Below are positions 58,636 to 64,000 of a stretch of DNA of 64,000 bases, piece after piece; the first letter of the stretch is position 1, and every line of letters starts with the position of its first letter. The translations under genes and the position numbers were made by a program. Source of the DNA: Veillonellales bacterium (GTDB lineage Bacteria; Bacillota; Negativicutes; Veillonellales; Dialisteraceae); NCBI GenBank assembly GCA_944390485.1, contig CALXPQ010000004.1:159985-223984 (forward strand). The letters are read 5' to 3'. The notes below the pieces were generated by a model that ran no database searches, had not been told where the DNA came from, and was given only the letters and a program-made list of their open reading frames with translations.

Positions 58636-59811
58636 TTATTCCGGATCGATGCGTTCGATGAAGGTGCGCCGACCGTTTGCAAAACTCATGATGATGCCGG
58701 ACGAGACCGTATTGTGGTGCGAGTCGATGGTGATCTTCCCGCTGATGCCGTCGTAGCCCTTGATGCCCGTGAGCGCCTTGGCCACGTCCGCCGGCTTGTC
58801 CGAGCGGCCCGCTTCGATGGCTTCGAGCACGAGGCCCGCCGCGTCGTAGGCTGTCACGGCGAAGGAATCGGGCGCCGCGCCGTACCGCGCTTCATACCGC
58901 CGGATGAAATCCTGCAGCTTCGGGTTGTCGTCTTCCTGCGAGTAGTGGTTGCAGAAATACGTGTTCGACAGGTTCGCCGTGCCGGCGATTTCCACCAGCT
59001 TGTCGCTGTCCCAGCCGTCGCCGCCGAGGATCGGCACCGTGATGCCCATCTCGCGGGCCTGCCGGAGAATGAGCCCCACTTCCTGATAGTAGCCCGGCAC
59101 GAAGATGATGTCCGGATGGAGCGCCGCCGCCTTCGTCAGGATGGGCTTGAAGTCCACGTCGCGGGCCATGTAGGCTTCCTGCGCGGGGACGCTGCCGCCC
59201 TTCTCCTGGAATTCCTTCGTGAAAAATTCGGCCAGCCCCTTGGAATAGTCGCTGGAATTATCCACCAGCACGACCGCCTTCTTCGCATTCAGGCGGCCGG
59301 TCGCGAAATCCGCCATGACCCGGCCCTGGTACGGATCGGTGAAGCACGCCCGGAAGAGATACTCCCGCGTCTGCCCCGTGGCCGGATCGACCGTGATGGC
59401 CGGATTCGTGCCGCTCGGCGATACGATCGGGATCTTGTCCGCCGCGGCCTGCGAGGCGAGGGCGATCACGTTCGAGCTCGTGTCCGGCCCGATGATGGCC
59501 GCCACGCCGCTCTCCGCGAGCTTGGCGAGCGCGTCTGCCGCGCCGGCCACTTCGCTCCGGTTATCCACGCCGATGACCTGGATCTTCTTGCCGAGCACGC
59601 CGCCCGCCACGTTTGCGTCCTCCACTGCCATGTGGATGCCGTTCAGCGAAGACGTGCCGAAAGAAGCGTTCGAACCGGTCATTTCCAGATTGGCGCCGAT
59701 GATGATGAGATCGGACGACCCGGCCGGCTTGGCGGTGCCGCATCCGGCGAGAGCCGCGGCCGATGCCGCTGCCGCCGCCGCGAGGAGCGCCGCCTTGTGG
59801 CTGAATTTCAT
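58636..59811 (-). CDS. livK: Branched-chain amino acid-binding lipoprotein, copy 2
   Basis: 391 aa from ATG 59811. An ATG two codons upstream is too close to the GGGGGG SD. Lipobox ALAGC follows a short Ala-rich signal. It has the same type I fold as copy 1 (ANLEMTGSNASFGTSSLNG, VDNRSEVAGAADALAKL) and a matching region GYYQEVGLILRQAREMGITV. Two binding proteins feeding one permease suggest widened substrate range. First gene of the operon. Confidence 0.93.
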   Translation of the reverse strand: MKFSHKAALLAAAAAASAAALAGCGTAKPAGSSDLIIIGANLEMTGSNASFGTSSLNGIHMAVEDANVAGGVLGKKIQVIGVDNRSEVAGAADALAKLAESGVAAIIGPDTSSNVIALASQAAADKIPIVSPSGTNPAITVDPATGQTREYLFRACFTDPYQGRVMADFATGRLNAKKAVVLVDNSSDYSKGLAEFFTKEFQEKGGSVPAQEAYMARDVDFKPILTKAAALHPDIIFVPGYYQEVGLILRQAREMGITVPILGGDGWDSDKLVEIAGTANLSNTYFCNHYSQEDDNPKLQDFIRRYEARYGAAPDSFAVTAYDAAGLVLEAIEAGRSDKPADVAKALTGIKGYDGISGKITIDSHHNTVSSGIIMSFANGRRTFIERIDPE

Positions 59812-59856
59812 GTACATCCCCCCTTTCAGATTCACACGGCGGAAAAGTAAAAGAAA

Positions 59857-59889
59857 AAGTGCACCGGAAGCCGAAAGGCCGGTGCACTT
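59857..59889 (-). terminator. Leader terminator upstream of the liv operon
   Basis: AAGTGCACCGG / CCGGTGCACTT, a perfect 11-bp stem. On the minus strand it is followed by TTTCTTTTACTTTT. It lies between the promoter and the first ribosome binding site, so an attenuator or processing hairpin. Confidence 0.7.
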
Positions 59890-59924
59890 CATCATGCCGT
59901 ATGGAATTTTTCTGGAATGACCGC

Positions 59925-59954
59925 ATTGTATCACTGCCGTTCGGCCGGTGTCAA
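59925..59954 (-). promoter_or_regulatory. Promoter of the liv operon
   Basis: On the minus strand consensus TTGACA (59949-59954), an 18-bp spacer and TACAAT (59925-59930), giving a leader of about 105 nt. Confidence 0.8.
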
Positions 59955-60225
59955 TGCGCCGGCAGAGCGGAAAACCCGCGGAAATACAGGCATCCTTCTT
60001 TTCTCTGCTGAAATGAAGAGCGGCGGAAATGCAGAAAATTTCCCCTGCGGGACGGCGCGTCTCCCTATTAATATATATCCTTATAGCGATGCCTTTCCGG
60101 CTATGGCCTGTCCCTATGGGGATATAACCTGAAGCTATGCAAAAGCCGTGCTATCGAATGCAGTCATTCCTTCTGCCTATGCCCGATATCCAATCTGGGT
60201 ATACGTTTATCGGATGGGTATCGGA

Positions 60226-60231
60226 TATACT
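60226..60231 (+). promoter_or_regulatory. Possible -10 of the CpXC-domain gene
   Basis: TATACT in an AT-rich segment with repeated GGGTAT words (60197 and 60216); no convincing -35. I see no gene in 59955-60274. Confidence 0.35.
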
Positions 60232-60274
60232 CATAATAAACGCCCGGGCGCCCGGCGCCGGAAGGAGACAGACC

Positions 60275-60913
60275 ATGAGCAAACCTACGATATTCAAATG
60301 GACATGCCCGCAGTGTGGGAAAGAAGAACTGGTCATGCGGCCGGTGGTGCTCGACGCGGCGGCAGACCCGAAAAGCGCCGCCGCCGTGAAAGACGAGACC
60401 TATTTCCGCGTGCGCTGCTCCCATTGCGGCACGGAAGGGGATTTCCTCATGAACCTTCTCTATGCGGACCGGGAGCGGGGCTTCCTCATCGCGCTCCAGC
60501 CGGACGAAAAGCTGCCCTTCCCGCCCGTGCCCCCGGGGACGTGGCGCGCGCTCCGCGTCGTGCGGGATGCGGAAGACCTGGCGGACAAAGTGCGCGCCCT
60601 CGAGTCGCCCCTGGACGACCGGCTCGCGGCAGTGGCGGAATACCTCCTCTACCGGAAGATCCGCCCGGCCCTCCCCGCAGGGAGCGCCATGGGGATGACC
60701 GTCTTCCACATGGGGGACGCGGGGCCGGAAGTGCTCCTGCCCATGGAGATCGCCGGGAAAGGCTACGCCATGGGAAAAGATGTCCTCACCGCCGAGCGCC
60801 TCGCGGAGCTGAACGAGACCTACGGCGCGGCGCTCGCCGCTGATGAAGACAAAGGCTTTCGCGTGATCGACCGCGCATGGGCGAAAGAGTTCGTCGACAG
60901 ATGTGAGAAATAA
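60275..60913 (+). CDS. CpXC-domain protein
   Basis: 212 aa from ATG 60275 (SD GAAGGAG). An N-terminal zinc-ribbon-like CpXC domain with WTCPQCGKEELV (about 9-20) and VRCSHCGTEGDFLMN (about 47-61). The rest is a helical domain of unknown role, including LPMEIAGKGYAMGKDV and RVIDRAWAKEFVD. Function of the family is not established. Cytoplasmic and monocistronic. Confidence 0.78.
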   Translation: MSKPTIFKWTCPQCGKEELVMRPVVLDAAADPKSAAAVKDETYFRVRCSHCGTEGDFLMNLLYADRERGFLIALQPDEKLPFPPVPPGTWRALRVVRDAEDLADKVRALESPLDDRLAAVAEYLLYRKIRPALPAGSAMGMTVFHMGDAGPEVLLPMEIAGKGYAMGKDVLTAERLAELNETYGAALAADEDKGFRVIDRAWAKEFVDRCEK

Positions 60914-60915
60914 GA

Positions 60916-60952
60916 AAAGCGGCAGGGACAGACCGTCTCTGCTGCTTTTTTG
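60916..60952 (+). terminator. Terminator after the CpXC gene
   Basis: AAGC.GCAG.GAC / GTC.CTGC.GCTT with a T6 run. Confidence 0.7.
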
Positions 60953-61008
60953 ATGGGGAAATGCATCCGTGCAGGCGGGGTGCGGCTTCCTGTCATAGAT
61001 ACATCAAA

Positions 61009-61043
61009 ATACGTATTCACCTTATACGTATTTCTGCTATAAT
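61009..61043 (+). promoter_or_regulatory. hicAB promoter with paired operators
   Basis: The palindrome ATACGTAT occurs at 61009-61016 and 61024-61031, centres 15 bp apart, bracketing the -35 (TTCACC, 61016-61021). TATAAT (61038-61043) follows after 16 bp. It fits autorepression by the HicB antitoxin. Confidence 0.8.
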
Positions 61044-61065
61044 ACAGACAAGAGGTGGATGCCGT

Positions 61066-61257
61066 ATGACCTTTCGAGAATTGGAAAAACGAATCCGCGC
61101 TGACGGATGGGTCTTAAAAAGCGTAGTAGGATCGCATTATAACTATGTCCACCCGAGAAAGCCGGGAAAAGTGACACTCCCGCATCATAAAGGAGACATC
61201 CCATTGAAAACGGCAAAGTCAATCCTGAAACAGGCCGGTCTGTCCGAAGAGAGGTGA
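61066..61257 (+). CDS. hicA: HicA-type toxin (mRNA interferase)
   Basis: 63 aa from ATG 61066 (SD AAGAGGTGG). The dsRBD-like fold has the key His in VVGSHYNYVHPRKPGKVTLP (about 20-39), and ends LKTAKSILKQAGLSEE. HicA cleaves mRNA unless bound by HicB. The stop codon overlaps the antitoxin's upstream GTG, coupling the two. Confidence 0.9.
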   Translation: MTFRELEKRIRADGWVLKSVVGSHYNYVHPRKPGKVTLPHHKGDIPLKTAKSILKQAGLSEER

Positions 61258-61262
61258 ACGAT

Positions 61263-61700
61263 ATGCTTACGATTTATCCTGCGGTGTTCTATGAATATAA
61301 AGACGGGACGTATTCGGTCATATTTCCCGACCTGAACCATCTGTCCACCTTCGGCAGCGATTTTCATGACGCCATGGCCATGGCGATCGACTGTCTGGCG
61401 GGTTACGTCTTTACCGCGCAGCTGGACGGAGACACTCTGCCGCCGCCGACTCCTTTTTCTTCCTTCGACCCGCACTGCGAAGACGACGGAACCGAAGCGG
61501 AAGAGGGAATCGTACGTACCTTCGGCAGTCCCGTATCCGTCGATGTGGAAGCCTATGCAAAGCAGCATTTCAATAAAACCGTAAAAAAGACACTGAGCAT
61601 TCCCCGGTGGCTGAACGATATGGCCGTGAGCCGGAACATCAATTTCTCTCAGGTTCTGCAGGAAGCGCTGAAATCCCGTCTCGGCGTACGGGGGCGCTGA
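61263..61700 (+). CDS. hicB: HicB-type antitoxin with C-terminal DNA-binding domain
   Basis: 145 aa from ATG 61263; a GTG three codons upstream (61254) is possible. The degenerate RNase H-like domain (YPAVFYEYKDGTYSVIFPDL, then FGSDFHDAMAMAIDCLAGYV) is followed by an RHH-like C-terminal segment (KKTLSIPRWLNDMAVSRNIN, FSQVLQEALKSRL) that should bind the ATACGTAT sites. Toxin first, antitoxin second, as usual for hicAB. Confidence 0.9.
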   Translation: MLTIYPAVFYEYKDGTYSVIFPDLNHLSTFGSDFHDAMAMAIDCLAGYVFTAQLDGDTLPPPTPFSSFDPHCEDDGTEAEEGIVRTFGSPVSVDVEAYAKQHFNKTVKKTLSIPRWLNDMAVSRNINFSQVLQEALKSRLGVRGR

Positions 61701-61704
61701 ATGA

Positions 61705-61734
61705 GAAAAAAGTCCGCGATTTGCGGGCTTTTTT
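61705..61734 (+). terminator. Terminator of hicAB
   Basis: AAAAAAG.CCGC / GCGG.CTTTTTT over GATTT. Confidence 0.85.
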
Positions 61735-62001
61735 AATGTGTGAAAACAAGTCTCGGTGAAACTTTTTCTCCTCCGATCCGTCCTGCCTGCGCGGAAAAAT
61801 TTTTATCGTATGTGGGTCCGCTCCTGTATGAGATTGTACATCAATCATAAGGGAGCCGCAGAGCGGCGACGCAAAACTTCCCCGGGCATGAAGAAAAAGG
61901 CAGGTGCTTCTATGTGGGGTCGCACCTGCATATGAAAAACGGAGATATCGAAAATGAAGCCCGCATCCCATGCACGATGATAGTTCAGCACTGGTGCAGC
62001 T

Positions 62002-62270
62002 CCCCGCCCCTTTGAACGGAGGCCGGTGCCCGAAGGGAGAAAATTTCGCCGGTGACGTCAGCCGCAGCGCATGTCTGAGCGACCGCAGGGAGCGAGTTGC
62101 GCGGAGGGTAGTGACCGGCGAAATTTTCAGGCCGCAGTGACGGGGCGGCATTTTCTTCCTTTGGCGACTTTCCATTCTTTTTTGGAAAAGAAGGAAAGTC
62201 GCAGACTATGGAATCTCATTCCAGAAATGGAAACGGTCGTACCTGAGAGACACGTACGGCATCTCTATGT
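62002..62270 (+). repeat. Core module X5
   Basis: GAAAATTTCGCCGGT (62039) / ACCGGCGAAATTTTC (62114) around GAGCGACCGCAGGGAGCGAG, then the GCGACTTTCC / GGAAAGTCGC hairpin (62164-62202), GGAAT-CTC-ATTCC and a CGTAC/GTACG hairpin. Confidence 0.85.
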
Positions 62271-62354
62271 GGGTCTGCACCAGTGTATGAGAAACAAATG
62301 CATCGAGCATGAAGCCCGCATCTCAGGCAGGATAACGGATGAGTATTGGTGCAG

Positions 62355-62620
62355 CTCCCCGCCCGTTCCGTTGGAGGCCGACCCCGCAGGGGGAAATTTT
62401 GAGAGCGCCGCCGTGAAGCGGCCGCGCCGTGTTTGAGCGACCGAAGGGAGCGAGTTGCGCGGACGTAGGCGGGGGTCTCAAACTTTAGGCCGGAAACGCG
62501 CGGCGGCGCCCCCTTTCTTGGCCGACGTTCTTTCCGAGCGGTCGGAAAGAATGTCGGGGACTATGGAATCTTATTCCTAAAATGGAAATAGTCGTGTGTT
62601 TCGGACACGTACGGTCTCTC
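62355..62620 (+). repeat. Core module X6 (third stem type)
   Basis: AAATTTTGAGA (62394-62404) / TCTCAAACTTT (62476-62486), one mismatch, around GAGCGACCGAAGGGAGCGAG. Then CCGACGTTCTTTCCG / CGGAAAGAATGTCGG (62522-62557), which differs from X4 by an A-T to G-T change that still pairs in RNA. Confidence 0.85.
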
Positions 62621-62734
62621 CATGTGGGCCCGCCTCTGCATGAGTGAGTACGCATGACATCGTTATGTGGAGCCCCGGTGTGCGCGAAACGTTCGCATCG
62701 AAAAGGAAGACCGCATTCCTCGCCCGGGGCACGC

Positions 62735-62791
62735 AAAAAAATCCGCATCATGGCAGCAGGGAACAGCCCGCCGCATGATGCGGATTTTTTT
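62735..62791 (-). terminator. Terminator of nhaA
   Basis: TCCGCATCATG / CATGATGCGGA with long A and T runs. The nhaA stop codon lies at the edge of the stem. Confidence 0.85.
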
Positions 62792-63989
62792 ATTCTGCTT
62801 TCCCGGGGAAGCGCCGGTCCAGCGCGAAGAGGAGCACGCCCATCGCGCCGGAGAGGAGCGACGCCGCCACGATGGCGGCCTTCGCAGTGACAAGGTCCGC
62901 CGCGGTATCGAAGGAGAGCGCCGCGAGGAAGAGGGACATGGTGAAGCCGATGCCCGCGAGGACGCCTGCGCCGAGGAAATGAGAGGGCCGGACGCCTTCC
63001 GGCATTCTGGCCAGCCCCGTCCGGATGAGGAGGAAGACCATGAGGCAGATGCCGAGGGGCTTGCCGAGGAAGAGGCCGCCGATGATGCCGAGGCCGACGG
63101 GCGAGAGGAGGTGTCCGAAGCTCTCCGCCGAGAGGGGGATGCCTGCATTGGCGAAGGCGAAGACGGGCATGATGAGGAACGCGTTCCACGGGGCGAGGGC
63201 GTGCTCCCACCGCGCGAGCGGCGCGGATGCCTGCGTTTCTTCCGTGCCCGCCGGGGTGAGGAAGCCCACGAGGACGCCCGCCACGGTGGGATGGACGCCG
63301 GCGTGGTGGAAGGCCAGCCACAGGCCGAGGCCGCCCGCGAGGAAGACGAGGGGCGAGCGGACGCCGCGCCGCCCGGCAAAGAAGAGTACCGCGCAGAGGA
63401 GGGCCGCCAGCGCGAGGGCAGAGAAGGACGGGGCCTCGCTGTAGAAGAGGGCCAGCACGACGATGCCGCCCAGGTCGTCCACGATGGCCAGCGCCGTGAG
63501 GAAGACCGCCACGCTCTTCGGCACGCCCCGCGCGGCGAAGGCGAGCACGCCGAGGGAGAAGGCGATGTCCGTGGACATGGGGATGGCCCAGCCGCCGGAG
63601 GTGGGGAGTCCCGCGTTGAAGGCGAAGTAGATGAGCGCCGGCACGATCATGCCGCCCGCCGCGGCGGCGATGGGGAGGAGCGTCGCCGAGAGGGATTTCA
63701 GCTCGCCGAAGAGGAATTCCCGCTTGATTTCCAGCCCCACCACGAAGAAGAAGAGCACCATGAGCCCGTCGTTGATCCAGTGGAGGAGAGACAGGGACAG
63801 GCCCGGCACGAGGGTGAGCGGGATGTGGAGGAGATGGTCGTAGGACGCGGCGAGGGGCGAATTGGCGATGGCCATGGCGAGGGCCGCGCAGAGGAGGAGC
63901 AGCACGCCGCCGGCCGATTCCTGGCGGAAGAAATAGAGGAACGCGCTGCTCAGCTGACGGATCGGCTGCGGGGTCTGGCGAAGGGTCAT
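62790..63989 (-). CDS. nhaA: Na+/H+ antiporter NhaA
   Basis: 399 aa, the usual NhaA length, with about 12 membrane helices. The ion-binding aspartate pair is in LTALAIVDDLGGIVVLALFY (about 147-166, DD). FFFVVGLEIKREFLFGEL (about 80-97) and the helix IV/XI motifs IPMSTDIAFSLG and GIGFTMSLFLAALSF are intact. It exchanges internal Na+ for protons. The region between its start and the window end (63990-64000) is too short to show a promoter. Confidence 0.94.
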   Translation of the reverse strand: MTLRQTPQPIRQLSSAFLYFFRQESAGGVLLLLCAALAMAIANSPLAASYDHLLHIPLTLVPGLSLSLLHWINDGLMVLFFFVVGLEIKREFLFGELKSLSATLLPIAAAAGGMIVPALIYFAFNAGLPTSGGWAIPMSTDIAFSLGVLAFAARGVPKSVAVFLTALAIVDDLGGIVVLALFYSEAPSFSALALAALLCAVLFFAGRRGVRSPLVFLAGGLGLWLAFHHAGVHPTVAGVLVGFLTPAGTEETQASAPLARWEHALAPWNAFLIMPVFAFANAGIPLSAESFGHLLSPVGLGIIGGLFLGKPLGICLMVFLLIRTGLARMPEGVRPSHFLGAGVLAGIGFTMSLFLAALSFDTAADLVTAKAAIVAASLLSGAMGVLLFALDRRFPGKAE

Positions 63990-64000
63990 GATTCACTTCC

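Larger units (their letters stand above)
61745..62725 (+). repeat. Repeat region C: two-unit hairpin-rich intergenic element
   Basis: About 1 kb without a gene. Lead-in L (61799-62004) is followed by X5 (62002-62270) and X6 (62355-62620). Modules S and H and the inverted T module are absent. In L, the small hairpin that is CGTGC/GCACG in regions A and B is replaced by GCCGC-AGA-GCGGC (61855-61867), again keeping pairing. Confidence 0.85.

Noticed and set aside
59812..59934. Leader peptide with Leu/Phe codons (LFLLLF) before the liv operon, suggesting ribosome attenuation
   Set aside because: The codons are simply the T-run of the terminator, and the frame continues without a stop into the binding protein, so it is not a separate leader peptide.

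Overview
The window reads as a chromosomal segment of a high-GC member of the Bacillota. The CcpN-type repressor next to the PPDK regulatory protein, the HxlR, MerR and DeoR regulators, the yybP-ykoY riboswitch and a DUF2922/DUF1659 cluster point to the Negativicutes or a neighbouring group. That placement is inference. I see no rRNA, tRNA, transposase, integrase or CRISPR array.

Layout. 1-3.8 kb holds housekeeping genes (ccpN-like, PPDK regulator, dGTPase, a DRRD-repeat secreted protein, ArsR). 4-10.2 kb is a phosphonate locus: a DeoR-type regulator facing phnX, an ABC importer and an iron-dependent alcohol dehydrogenase. Its first gene is an in-frame chimera of phnX with a phnD that has lost its signal peptide. 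10.4-12.6 kb has divergent dinD and dinB. 12.7-19.1 kb has a PepT-like peptidase and a Ugp-like sugar/glycerol-phosphate ABC operon with a TIM-barrel isomerase. 20.6-22.7 kb has a nitrilase and an HxlR/oxidoreductase pair. 22.9-31.9 kb is a defence and accessory island: type I restriction-modification with AT-rich specificity domains, a DUF2922/DUF1659/lysozyme-like small-gene cluster, and an Abi_2 HEPN gene. 32-43.8 kb carries membrane proteins, a MerR-controlled MFS exporter, peptidases, flavoproteins, an SMR exporter pair behind an attenuator-like leader, a Nim-like protein and a riboswitch-controlled UPF0016 Mn exporter. 44-51.7 kb has an alcohol dehydrogenase, an ADP-ribosylglycohydrolase-like protein lacking its metal ligands, and a LysR / hydrolase / triplicated aldo-keto reductase locus. 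54-59.8 kb is a complete branched-chain amino-acid (Liv) ABC operon with two binding proteins. 61-61.7 kb is a HicAB toxin-antitoxin pair, and 62.8-64 kb is nhaA.

The most unusual content is non-coding. Three large intergenic regions (about 19.2-20.6, 51.8-53.9 and 61.7-62.7 kb) hold related, very hairpin-rich elements built from shared modules. The core module has six copies. In it the loop sequence around GAGCGAG is conserved, while the long stem enclosing it has three unrelated sequences that each still pair. This covariation-like pattern argues for selection on structure. Two regions also carry a nested-stem module ending in a terminator-like hairpin.

Several regulatory sites are unusually clear: a MerR operator inside a 19-bp promoter spacer, paired ATACGTAT operators before hicAB, a complete yybP-ykoY switch with its terminator, and hairpin-plus-T-run leaders directly upstream of several ribosome binding sites.
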